A stretch of DNA of 64,000 nt, from positions 514 to 64,513 of the forward strand of contig NZ_JAMXBE010000006.1 of NCBI RefSeq assembly GCF_024704835.1, in the 5' to 3' direction. This document shows, one piece after another, positions 28,356 to 37,333 of the stretch. The position numbers and the translations under genes were made by a program. This DNA is from Parapedobacter tibetensis. Its GTDB lineage: Bacteria; Bacteroidota; Bacteroidia; Sphingobacteriales; Sphingobacteriaceae. Each line of letters opens with the position of its first letter. Positions within the stretch are counted from its first letter, which is position 1. The notes beneath the pieces are model-generated. The model was not told the DNA's origin. It worked only from the letters and a program-made list of their open reading frames with translations, and made no database searches.

Positions 28356-29753
28356 ATGCATAATAAAGCCGGAATAACAGCACTTAGAAGCGCACGGTAT
28401 TGGTTAATCTTTACGGTGGTTATTGGCATGTATATAACTCCGTCCCAAATAGCTGCCCAGGATATATCAGATAGCCTCCGGATAAGTACGTTTGATGTGG
28501 ATGCAACGCCACCTGTCGGTAGCTACCTTACCTACGATCGGATGACCCATACTTGGGATATGGGATTGCGGGCACGGGGTGTGGTGCTTATGGGAGCAGG
28601 CCAGCCCATTGTTTTATGCGCGATAGACTGGATCGGTATTGCGAATGAAGGGCAAGACGAGTTCAAAAGCGTAATGGCACATGCGGCAGGTACCGTTCCG
28701 GATCGGGTGGTTGTTCATACTGTACACCAGCACGATGCGCCAACCTGTGATTTTACAGCAGAAAAGCTATTGAACGCTAAGGGACTTGATCCCATTAATT
28801 TTGAAGGTAGTTTTGCACGGGAAGTGATTCATAGACTCGACTCAGCCATTCGCATTTCACTTAATCAAAGCCAACGGGTAACACACATAGGTTTGGGGGA
28901 ATCGCCGGTTCATGAGGTAGCTTCCAATCGACGACTACTGGATGCCCATGGAAAATCAACGGCCAGTCGTACTTCGGCCACCAAGGATCCGGCATTGCGG
29001 GACAGGCCTGAAGGGCTGATTGATCCAATGGTGTCCTTGATCAGTTTTTGGAACCAGGATAAGCCGCTGGCCGTGCTCAGTTACTATGCCGTTCACCCGC
29101 AAAGTTACTACCGTACCGGTACGGCCAATCCGGATTTTCCCGGAGTAGCCCGCTTCATGCGGCAAATGGCGGTTCCGGATGCGTTACATATCCATTTTAA
29201 TGGAGCAGGAGCAAATATCACCGCTGGCAAATATAACGATGGCGCTAAAGAAAATCGACTAAAACTAGCGGAACGATTGGCAGATGGAATGAAAAGAGCC
29301 TGGGATGCAACTGAAAAGCTACCCATTACACCTGGTGATGTAACCTGGCAATCGGAACCCGTTGTCTTTCCCATGGCTAAATATGCAGAACAATTGGAAC
29401 ATGAACTCACCGAGCACGATGCGGTATATTTGGCCAACAATGTGTATAAGCTGGCCTGGGCCAAACGCCAGAAGCAAGGGAAGTATATTCAAGTCTCCTG
29501 CCTGGGATTAGGGAAGGCGAGCATTCTGCACTTGCCTGGAGAGCCTTTTGTGGAGTATCAGCTTGCGGCGAAGGCCATGCGCGAGGACCGTTTTGTGGCA
29601 GTAGCTGGGTATGGCGATTATGCGCCGGGATATATATGTACGGCCAAAGCATATGAAGAAGGGGGCTACGAGGCTGGTCCAGCTTCGGGGGTAACCGCTG
29701 AGGCTGAGAAAATACTGATGGATGTGATGGAAAGATTGCTAAAAAAATACTAA
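28356..29753 (+). CDS. Neutral/alkaline ceramidase-like metalloamidase (copy 2)
   Basis: This 465-residue protein has a hydrophobic leader ending AAQD and the ceramidase-type N-terminal fold (ISTFDVDATPPVGSY). The zinc-site motif is VHTVHQHDAPTCDF, which replaces the NSSHTHSGP of copy 1. A further histidine is in YYAVHPQSYY. The differing active-site context suggests a different amide substrate. It is in the same operon, 38 bp after the HiPIP gene and 10 bp before the amidohydrolase. The true substrate is not known. Confidence 0.8.
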   Translation: MHNKAGITALRSARYWLIFTVVIGMYITPSQIAAQDISDSLRISTFDVDATPPVGSYLTYDRMTHTWDMGLRARGVVLMGAGQPIVLCAIDWIGIANEGQDEFKSVMAHAAGTVPDRVVVHTVHQHDAPTCDFTAEKLLNAKGLDPINFEGSFAREVIHRLDSAIRISLNQSQRVTHIGLGESPVHEVASNRRLLDAHGKSTASRTSATKDPALRDRPEGLIDPMVSLISFWNQDKPLAVLSYYAVHPQSYYRTGTANPDFPGVARFMRQMAVPDALHIHFNGAGANITAGKYNDGAKENRLKLAERLADGMKRAWDATEKLPITPGDVTWQSEPVVFPMAKYAEQLEHELTEHDAVYLANNVYKLAWAKRQKQGKYIQVSCLGLGKASILHLPGEPFVEYQLAAKAMREDRFVAVAGYGDYAPGYICTAKAYEEGGYEAGPASGVTAEAEKILMDVMERLLKKY

Positions 29754-29763
29754 AACGAATCAG

Positions 29764-31521
29764 ATGTTCAGAAAGGACTATTCCAGACGTGAATTTATCC
29801 TTAAAAGTTCCTTGGCTAGTCTCGGCGTAGCTGCTACGGCGGCTGTTCCTTCGCTGACAATGGCGGCTAACCCCTTTAGGGAGGAAGAAGAGTCTTCCAT
29901 GTTTTTTGACGGATTCACGCTAATCGGCCCGAAAAAACATAAACATCCGGCAGAGCGGTGGAGCCTGAAGCATTTGGTGGATGAAATGGACCACTGTTCC
30001 ATATCCGGAGCATTGGTGGCCTCAACCCTTGCCGTTAACTACGATCCGATGTATTCCAATCTGGACCTGAGTAAATTGATCAAACCGTATCCCTATCTGT
30101 TTGCCATTTGGAATGCCATGCCGCATCACACAGGTGAGTTCCCCCCGCCGGCTGAATTAGGGAAACTAATGAAAGCCCATCATGTGCGGGCGATAACGAT
30201 TCACCCCGCCTCGAATGGATGGGATTGGCAGGCCGAGCAAAGCCAGGAATTGCTCCACTGGTTAAACGATAATCGCATGTTAACCATCATCAGGGTAGAA
30301 GAGTTTGGCGGGCTTGGGGGGGTGAAAAAATTACTACTTCAGTACCCCAATTTGTTGGTTTTATTAACTGGTGTCACCTGGGCTTTCCAACGGCTTTTGC
30401 TACCTATGATTGCCACGTACCGCAACTTGCACATTAGTTTTGATAATTTTCAGATCAACGAAGGGCTGGAAACGCTTTATCAGGATGGATTTATCGATCA
30501 GCTGGTCTTTGCATCGAACGCCCCAACGATGTCGGCAGGTGCGCACAGGGCTTATATAGATTATGCAAGGATACCCAAAACTGCAAGAGACAAGATCGCA
30601 GGAGGGAATCTGATCAGGTTGCTTCAAGGACAGCAACCGCCATCAGTCCGGGTGAATAAACAGGAGGATGTGTTAATGGCGGCAATTCGCCGAGGGAAGC
30701 CTGTGCCAACGCCGGTGATTGATATGCACATGCACATACTCCATGAAGGGTTACACGGAGCTGGATGGCACTATCGGATGCACAACGGCGGACCAAGTGG
30801 TGTTTTTGACCTGGTAAAAAGATTGGGGTACGAAGGAGGGGGGATGATGAGCTGGAATGGCGTGGTAAGTGTGGATTCAGTAGCTGGAAATGTAACGACA
30901 ACAGCCGCATTGGATGCTTCCCCCGGAGGTTATTGGGGCCTGGCCAATTTTGATCCATCTCATTATACGCAGGAAGAATTGGCACAGATGATTCCCGAGG
31001 TGTATAAGGACAAGCGATTTATCGGGATGAAACCTTATGTCCACTATGGCATCCCTTACCACGATAAATCATACGATGTTTGGTGGGAATACGGAAATGA
31101 ACATCATTTTTATGGACTGCTTCATAATACCAGGTCCGATTTGCAAGAAGTCGAGACGTTGGCTCCAAAATACCAAAATGTGCGCTGGGTAATTGCACAT
31201 GCCGGTGGAAGTTTCAAAATGGCGGATATGGCGATTGCTGCCATGAAAAAATACCCGAATATCTATGCCGAGATCACGCTGACACCCGTGCACTTAGGCA
31301 TTATTGAATACCTGATTGAAGGAGCCGGTGAAGATCGTATACTGTATGGATCGGATTTGCCGATGAGGGATCCTCGACAACAACTCGGATGGGCGGTTTT
31401 TACAAGGCTCCCACTTTCGACAAAAAAGAAACTTCTCGGAGGAAATGCATGGCATGTAATAAAACCATGTCTTAATAGGTTGCCGATAGAAAATACCCCG
31501 AAGAGTTTTTTGTTGAAATAG
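29764..31521 (+). CDS. Amidohydrolase-family protein with Tat leader and two TIM-barrel-like halves
   Basis: This 585-residue protein has a Tat leader (YSRREFILKSSLASLG, ending TMAA). The C-terminal half (about 315-560) is an amidohydrolase-2-like barrel: VIDMHMHILHEG, KPYVHYG, WVIAHAGGSF and YGSDLPMRDP give the usual His and Asp metal ligands. The N-terminal half (about 45-290) looks like a related but degenerate barrel (FDGFTLIGPKKH, LITIHP-like strand, LVFASNAP) that lacks the HxH entry. Family members are decarboxylases, lactonases or hydrolases. It is the last gene of block A. Confidence 0.82.
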   Translation: MFRKDYSRREFILKSSLASLGVAATAAVPSLTMAANPFREEEESSMFFDGFTLIGPKKHKHPAERWSLKHLVDEMDHCSISGALVASTLAVNYDPMYSNLDLSKLIKPYPYLFAIWNAMPHHTGEFPPPAELGKLMKAHHVRAITIHPASNGWDWQAEQSQELLHWLNDNRMLTIIRVEEFGGLGGVKKLLLQYPNLLVLLTGVTWAFQRLLLPMIATYRNLHISFDNFQINEGLETLYQDGFIDQLVFASNAPTMSAGAHRAYIDYARIPKTARDKIAGGNLIRLLQGQQPPSVRVNKQEDVLMAAIRRGKPVPTPVIDMHMHILHEGLHGAGWHYRMHNGGPSGVFDLVKRLGYEGGGMMSWNGVVSVDSVAGNVTTTAALDASPGGYWGLANFDPSHYTQEELAQMIPEVYKDKRFIGMKPYVHYGIPYHDKSYDVWWEYGNEHHFYGLLHNTRSDLQEVETLAPKYQNVRWVIAHAGGSFKMADMAIAAMKKYPNIYAEITLTPVHLGIIEYLIEGAGEDRILYGSDLPMRDPRQQLGWAVFTRLPLSTKKKLLGGNAWHVIKPCLNRLPIENTPKSFLLK

Positions 31522-31581
31522 GTTTTGGTTCGCTGGGTCGGGTAAAGCTATTGTAAAGCGAACCTCCATAAAAAAACAAAA

Positions 31582-31645
31582 AATATTTGGAAGTGTAACT
31601 ATTATTATTGTACTTAGCGGGTACGTTACCGTTAACCAATTGTAG
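31582..31645 (+). promoter_or_regulatory. Conserved leader with LacI-type operator upstream of Gfo gene 1
   Basis: This segment closely matches 21541-21603: ATATTTGGAAGTGTAA, a short A/T spacer, TTAGCGGGTACGTTACCG (operator core 31619-31630) and AATTGTA. It sits 104 bp before the ATG of the first Gfo/Idh/MocA gene and shows that block A and the Gfo pair probably share one control. The first base of the -7-like box is A instead of T. Confidence 0.6.
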
Positions 31646-31748
31646 GCACCTGTTAGCTGCTGGGAGATTCTTGTTGAAAAGAAAAAATGGATGATTATCA
31701 CATTGAATATGATCGTTGTCGTGTGCGTAATGTCTTGAAAAATGAGTT

Positions 31749-32762
31749 ATGGAATATAAATACAGTCGTAGAAATTTTATTCGAAATACAACTATGGTAG
31801 GACTTGCTTTTTCATTGGGCGGAGCGAAAGCCGGAATTGGCCGTGATGCCCCATCGGGGAAACGAGTTGGTATCATCGGCCTTGATACGTCGCATAGCGT
31901 AGCCTTTACCAAAGCATTAAATGCTGCAGAAGCCGACCCCAAATTAAAAGGTTACAAGGTGGTAGCCGCCTATCCATATGGGAGCAAGACCATCGAGAGT
32001 AGCGCCAAGCGCATACCGGGCTACATCAAGGAAGTTCAAGAGCATGGGGTAAAGATTGTCGATTCGATATCCGAATTACTGGAGCATGTGGATGTGGTAC
32101 TATTGGAGACCAATGATGGCCGTTTGCATTTGGAACAAGCGCTTCCCGTATTCAAATCCGGCAAACGCCTGTTTATTGACAAACCTATTGCGGCATCATT
32201 TGCCGATGCCGCAGCGATCTTTCAGGCTTCCGCGCAGTATAAGGTGCCCGTGTTTTCATCTTCTTCACTTCGATACGTTGAAAATATCCCCATGATTCGC
32301 TCCGGTAACCTGATAGGTCCAGTCACCGGAGCAGACACATTCAGCCCAGCTGTACTCGAACCTTCTCACCCTGATTTGTTTTGGTATGGCGTCCATGGCG
32401 TTGAGATGCTTTACGCGATTATGGGTATGGGGTGTGAGCGCGTAACCCGGGTGCACCATGCCAATACAGATATCGTAGTTGGCATTTGGACAGATGGGCG
32501 CACAGGAACATTCAGGGGAACCCGTACGGGGAAAAATGGTTACGGTGGCACCGCCTACGGCGAAAAAGGGCATGTTGCTGTTTCGGAATACAATGGGTAC
32601 AATCCATTGCTATACAAGATCGTGGATTTTTTCGAAACCGGAGAGCCACCTGTGGATGCGGCGGAAACCTTAGAGCTCTTTGCCTTCATGGAGGCAGCTG
32701 ATGAAAGTAAGAGGCAAGGCGGAAAGGCAATCTTGATTCGAGATATATTAGGGCGTGAATGA
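31749..32762 (+). CDS. Gfo/Idh/MocA-like oxidoreductase with Tat leader (1)
   Basis: This 337-residue protein has a Tat leader (YSRRNFIRNTTMVGLAFS). The Rossmann start is unusual (RVGIIGLDTSHSVAF in place of GxGxxG), and the EKP-type motif is RLFIDKPIAAS. The C-terminal domain is short, with GVHGVEMLYAIM carrying a probable catalytic His. Family members oxidise or reduce sugars and inositols with tightly held NAD(P), and Tat export would carry the cofactor along. The next gene, 32 bp further, is a second family member with canonical motifs. The altered nucleotide-binding loop makes cofactor use less certain. Confidence 0.85.
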   Translation: MEYKYSRRNFIRNTTMVGLAFSLGGAKAGIGRDAPSGKRVGIIGLDTSHSVAFTKALNAAEADPKLKGYKVVAAYPYGSKTIESSAKRIPGYIKEVQEHGVKIVDSISELLEHVDVVLLETNDGRLHLEQALPVFKSGKRLFIDKPIAASFADAAAIFQASAQYKVPVFSSSSLRYVENIPMIRSGNLIGPVTGADTFSPAVLEPSHPDLFWYGVHGVEMLYAIMGMGCERVTRVHHANTDIVVGIWTDGRTGTFRGTRTGKNGYGGTAYGEKGHVAVSEYNGYNPLLYKIVDFFETGEPPVDAAETLELFAFMEAADESKRQGGKAILIRDILGRE

Positions 32763-32794
32763 TGGTTTAAGTATGCTTAAAAGATTTGATTAAC

Positions 32795-34024
32795 ATGAAG
32801 GATAATAATGGATTGGTTTCAAGAAGACATTTTATAGCGTCTAGCTCGTTGATGCTTGCAGGCATGGCGGCTTTCCCTGCTGAACTGCCCTTTGGGAGTT
32901 ACCGTTCGGTCAGCGGGGAAAGCATACGCCTAGGTATCATCGGTGTGGGCAGTCGGGGGAGCGGTATAGCCAATATTTTGCGTAACCTACCAGCACTTGA
33001 GGTGGTGGCATGTTGCGACATAATCAGCGAACACCTCCAGCATGGATTGGATATAACAGGAGGAACAGCTACCGCATATTCGGATTATCGGCGCCTGTTG
33101 GATGACCGTTCTGTGCAAGCTGTCATCATTGCGCTGCCCGAACACCTTCATTATCCTGTCGCCTGTGCAGCGTTGGATGCCGGCAAACATGTCTACCTGG
33201 AAAAAACAATGGCTCATTCCATTGAAGAAGCGGATGATTTGGCAAGGTTTGTAAAAAACTATCCGCAGCTTGTCCTGCAGGTGGGGCATCAATACCGGTA
33301 TTTTGCATTGTACCATAAGATAGCAGAGATCATGGAACGTGGATGGTTAGGTGAAGTGCTCCAGTATGAATGCCAATACCACCGTAACTCAGATTGGCGA
33401 AGACCGGTACCCCGCCCCGAACTCGAACGGCAGATCAATTGGCGAATGTATAAGGAATATTCTGGAGGGCTGATGACTGAGCTTTGCTCACATCAAGTCG
33501 ACATCGTTAATTGGTTGACCGGCAGTCATCCACTGAGGGTAACTGCAATAGGTGGTATTGATTACTGGAAAGACGGACGAGAAACCTATGATAATATCCG
33601 GGCATTGTATGAATATCCTGATGGCGTTAAAGCAAGTGTAAGCTCGATTTTGAGCAATGCCTATAAAGGATATTCCCTAAGGATACTGGGGACAAAGGCG
33701 ACCATAGAAGTGCAACAATCCAAAGCATTTATTTACGGCGAATCGGTAAAGAAAGAGCTAACTACGGTAGATGGCGTGACGGGTGCTACGGCGGAGTCTT
33801 GGGGACAAGGGGAAGCGGTGCCCATAGATTTCGTAACGCCGGATGGAGAGAATCGTGATCCTACCGCTTATGCGTTGTTGGATTTTGCGGCATGCATCCA
33901 GACAGGTAAAAAACCGTTTTCGAATGTGGAAACTGGGAGGGAATCCGCTATTGCTGTACATCTAGCCAATAAAGCTGCCGATACAGGTGCTTTCCAGCAA
34001 TGGCCGGGATTACCGGAAGGATAA
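32795..34024 (+). CDS. Gfo/Idh/MocA-family oxidoreductase with Tat leader (2)
   Basis: About 409 residues from the ATG at 32795; a TTG nine bases upstream is less likely. The Tat leader is VSRRHFIASSSLMLAG. The Rossmann loop is canonical (LGIIGVGSRGSG), followed by VYLEKTMAHS in the EKP position and GLMTELCSHQVDIVNW with the catalytic His. The C-terminal sheet domain is complete. Exported members of this family take part in periplasmic sugar oxidation and in oxidation-elimination routes for glycosides in Bacteroidota. It ends 199 bp before the next SusC gene. Confidence 0.9.
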   Translation: MKDNNGLVSRRHFIASSSLMLAGMAAFPAELPFGSYRSVSGESIRLGIIGVGSRGSGIANILRNLPALEVVACCDIISEHLQHGLDITGGTATAYSDYRRLLDDRSVQAVIIALPEHLHYPVACAALDAGKHVYLEKTMAHSIEEADDLARFVKNYPQLVLQVGHQYRYFALYHKIAEIMERGWLGEVLQYECQYHRNSDWRRPVPRPELERQINWRMYKEYSGGLMTELCSHQVDIVNWLTGSHPLRVTAIGGIDYWKDGRETYDNIRALYEYPDGVKASVSSILSNAYKGYSLRILGTKATIEVQQSKAFIYGESVKKELTTVDGVTGATAESWGQGEAVPIDFVTPDGENRDPTAYALLDFAACIQTGKKPFSNVETGRESAIAVHLANKAADTGAFQQWPGLPEG

Positions 34025-34144
34025 TGATGCATATGGGCAGAGAGCTGCATTGATGATAACAATTGAAGTGCAAGTAGACGGATCTTACTTATAGTAAGGA
34101 CGTATGCGGTATATGCAATCTGTGTTATGTTATCAGTAAGTTAC

Positions 34145-34156
34145 GGTAACGTAAAC
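34145..34156. promoter_or_regulatory. Operator-like palindrome upstream of SusC 2
   Basis: GGTAACGTAAAC, within TTACGGTAACGTAAACGTAA (34141-34160), shares the GGTAAC half-site with the perfect palindrome at 44045-44070. It lies about 70 bp before the SusC start, a good place for regulation of block B. The interval 34025-34202 holds no gene. Confidence 0.5.
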
Positions 34157-34223
34157 GTAATTTTAAGTTATTGATAACCAGTGTATAACTAAATTAAATC
34201 AATTGACACCAAATGATATGCTA

Positions 34224-37200
34224 ATGAAAATTTTAAAGAATGTAACGTACACCACTGGATGGCTTGTTTGGCTTATGCTATTTTGCTTGCATACTGGAAT
34301 GTTACAGGCACAGACGAGGACTGTCAGCGGTACGGTGACAGACGGACAAGGACAGCCACTGCACGGAGTTACCGTTACCTTAAAGGGCACCTCCACGTCT
34401 ACCCAAACAGATGCCAAGGGTAATTTCAGCATTCAATCCGCTAATGAATCCGTTGTGTTGGTATTCAGTCTCATTGGGTTTGAAAAGCAGGAAGTAATCC
34501 CTAAAGCAGCAACCCAATTGCAAGTCACCCTCGTCGAAACCAATAGCCGCTTAGATGAAGTGATTGTAGTGGGTTATGGTACGCAAAAGAAAAGGAATGT
34601 GACGGGGTCCATTGTTTCGGTGAGTAGCGAGGATATTGCTGAACGACAAGCACTCAATGTTTTCGATGCCTTGCAGGGCATGGCGTCCGGTGTGCAGATT
34701 GCCCAGGAATCAGGTAGACCAGGGGCGGAAAGTTCCGTACGGATCCGTGGAACAGCCACGATGGAAGGAGGTGCCAATCCATTATATATCGTGGATGGGG
34801 CCCAAGGGGTGGATATCAGCAGCATCAATCCGGATGATATTGAATCCGTGGAAATATTGAAGGATGGTGCTTCTGCAGCCATATACGGCTCGCGGTCTGC
34901 CAATGGCGTAATCATCATCACTACGAAAAGAAGCAAAGCTGGCCAACCTCAGATAAAAGTGAATTATTTGAATAGCTACAACAACCTTTCCCACAAGGTG
35001 CCTCAAGCTAATGCGGAAGAGCGTAGATTGTATGAACGTAAACGCGGAGGGTCTGGCAATACCTCGATTGACTCCCTCAACCCAGCTTTCAATGCCGATA
35101 ACGATATGCAGGATCTGATTACCCAGACGGCACAACGCCATCAGGTAGATCTGAGCATGAGCGGCAGTAGCGAGAAATTGAATTATTACAGCAGCTTGGG
35201 GTTACTTGATGAGGATGGAATTATTCTGAACAGTTGGTATAAAAGGCTCACAGGTAGGCTCAATATGGATTACACCCCCAATAAGCGATTCACTTACGGA
35301 AACCGTTTGCAATTTTCGTATCGCAACGATAATCGAATTCATGAAGGGAATACACTGGCACAAGCACTACGGCGGCCTCCGACTTTTGCTGTATATTTTC
35401 CAGATGGCACCTTGGCGCCAACCATTTCCGGTGCTAGGAATCCATTAGCCTGGGCTTTGCTTAATGAAGACGAATTCGATATTTACGATGCCAATATCTA
35501 TAATTATTTCAAATTTAATATCATTGACGGGCTCAAGTTTACCGCCGACGGTACATTTCGATTCAATTACGATCATAACCGAGAATTTACACCCAAGTTA
35601 CTAAACACCAATACAGGAGCAACGGTAACTGCGGTCAGCAACGGAAGTGAACGGGACGATATTACGAGTTATTGGATGGTTCAGGGTTTTTTTAATTACG
35701 ACAAAAACTTCGGTGGTAGCCATGATGTGACTGGCGTACTGGGGGTAAGCGCCGAGCGGGAGTCGTTCCGGCGTGTCAATATCGCCGGAAACAACTGGGT
35801 GTCGGAAGAAATCCCCAGCATGAACGCTGCCCAAGAACTTATACTGAATCAAATTTATACCAATGGAATACGCAGTACGCAGGCTTCGGCCTTCGGGCGG
35901 CTGGGGTATAGTTTCCGAGATAGGTATATCGTAGAGTCGAATTTCCGTTTGGATGGGTCTTCCCGTTTCGGTAAGGATAGCCGTTGGGGATTCTTTCCTT
36001 CGATAGCTGGAGCCTGGCGGTTCTCCGATGAAACATTCATGCAGGCAACCCGTAAATTTTTGGATGATGCAAAAGTGCGGATTAGCTACGGTGTGACAGG
36101 TAATGACCGTATCGGGCAATACGATGCCATACAGCGGTATGTCTTTGGTAGTAATTTTTACAATGGAGTATCTGGGGTGGTACCTAACACGCTTTTCGGT
36201 AACAGTACGTTGAGTTGGGAAACTACTAAACAACTCAATACCGGTCTGGATTTAAGCTTTTTTAAAGGACGACTGACCATTGAAGCGGATTATTACGACA
36301 AAATCACAGATGATTTGTTGTATAACGCCCCCCTCGCTTCTGAGACAGGGTTTGACAACGTAAGGGTAAATCTGGGTTCTATACAGAATAGGGGAGTGGA
36401 GTTTACCGTGGGTGGTTCTCCATTGCGCAAGCAACATTTCAACTGGCATACATCCATCAATTTTTCGCGGAATCGAGGCACCGTTCGCGAACTGGCAGAT
36501 GGCACGCAAATGATCGTTTCGGGAATCTGGTTGGTGGAGGAAGGCCAGCCGCTGGGTAACTTCTATGGATGGCAGCAGTTAGGCGTGTATGCTTATGATG
36601 AATCCAATGCGTGGTCAGAAGACTGGCAACAACTTACTCCGAATTTCAGCGATGCGGGAGAGTTTTCGCATTACACCTTAAACGGACAACTCTACAACGG
36701 CAATATCAATCAATTGGAAACGACCGGTTCGGTATCCAAAGGGGGTGATGCCATTTGGCTGGATGCCAACGGGGATGGAATTATTGACGAAACCGATCGC
36801 ATCATTCTGGGAAATGCCCAGCCTAACTGGATGGCGGGATGGAACAATTCATTTACCTATAAAAATTTCGGCCTGTCTTTCAATTTCTATTTCAGCTATG
36901 GGGGATCCCTGTATAATCAATCAAGGTGGCTGAACGGACGGTTTACGACAAGCGGTGCAACCCCGGATCCATACATCATCCACAATGCCTGGTGGCATCC
37001 GGGAGACGTGACCGATGTGCCCTTACCGCGAAATAACGGAATGGATAATATGCGTGAGCTGAATAGCTTTTTTGTGGAGGACGCTTCGTTTATCCGGCTG
37101 AGAAACGCCAAGTTCACCTATAAGTTGCCTGCCAGGTGGGTTTCACCTATAGGAATTTCGCTTGCCAATGTCTATGTATACGGCAATAACTTGTTTACCT

Positions 37201-37322
37201 GGACGAACTATTCCATGTATGATCCTGAAATTTCTTTTGGAAACCCACTTCAAATGGGAAGGGATACCGGGCGTTACCCTCGGAAGCGGGAAATAGGTGT
37301 GGGCTTGAATATTAATTTTTAA
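34224..37322 (+). CDS. SusC/RagA family TonB-linked outer-membrane transporter (pair 2)
   Basis: This protein of about 1032 residues is read from the ATG directly before KILKNVTY; an ATG six bases upstream is equally possible. It has a signal peptide ending MLQA, a regulatory-like beta domain (TVSGTVTDGQGQPLHGV), a TonB-box-like LDEVIVVGYGTQKK, and plug motifs (INPDDIESVEILKDGASAA, YGSRSANGVIIITTK). The barrel ends VGLNINF. It starts block B, with SusD, fasciclin, BNR_4 and beta-helix genes following on the same strand, so the ligand is probably a polysaccharide. There is no STN domain. Confidence 0.95.
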   Translation: MKILKNVTYTTGWLVWLMLFCLHTGMLQAQTRTVSGTVTDGQGQPLHGVTVTLKGTSTSTQTDAKGNFSIQSANESVVLVFSLIGFEKQEVIPKAATQLQVTLVETNSRLDEVIVVGYGTQKKRNVTGSIVSVSSEDIAERQALNVFDALQGMASGVQIAQESGRPGAESSVRIRGTATMEGGANPLYIVDGAQGVDISSINPDDIESVEILKDGASAAIYGSRSANGVIIITTKRSKAGQPQIKVNYLNSYNNLSHKVPQANAEERRLYERKRGGSGNTSIDSLNPAFNADNDMQDLITQTAQRHQVDLSMSGSSEKLNYYSSLGLLDEDGIILNSWYKRLTGRLNMDYTPNKRFTYGNRLQFSYRNDNRIHEGNTLAQALRRPPTFAVYFPDGTLAPTISGARNPLAWALLNEDEFDIYDANIYNYFKFNIIDGLKFTADGTFRFNYDHNREFTPKLLNTNTGATVTAVSNGSERDDITSYWMVQGFFNYDKNFGGSHDVTGVLGVSAERESFRRVNIAGNNWVSEEIPSMNAAQELILNQIYTNGIRSTQASAFGRLGYSFRDRYIVESNFRLDGSSRFGKDSRWGFFPSIAGAWRFSDETFMQATRKFLDDAKVRISYGVTGNDRIGQYDAIQRYVFGSNFYNGVSGVVPNTLFGNSTLSWETTKQLNTGLDLSFFKGRLTIEADYYDKITDDLLYNAPLASETGFDNVRVNLGSIQNRGVEFTVGGSPLRKQHFNWHTSINFSRNRGTVRELADGTQMIVSGIWLVEEGQPLGNFYGWQQLGVYAYDESNAWSEDWQQLTPNFSDAGEFSHYTLNGQLYNGNINQLETTGSVSKGGDAIWLDANGDGIIDETDRIILGNAQPNWMAGWNNSFTYKNFGLSFNFYFSYGGSLYNQSRWLNGRFTTSGATPDPYIIHNAWWHPGDVTDVPLPRNNGMDNMRELNSFFVEDASFIRLRNAKFTYKLPARWVSPIGISLANVYVYGNNLFTWTNYSMYDPEISFGNPLQMGRDTGRYPRKREIGVGLNINF

Positions 37323-37333
37323 TGAAATAAACC

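Noticed and set aside
31527..31564. Inverted repeat GGTTCGCT/AGCGAACC after block A as terminator
   Set aside because: The loop is 22 bases and no T run follows on the plus strand, so terminator function is not supported.
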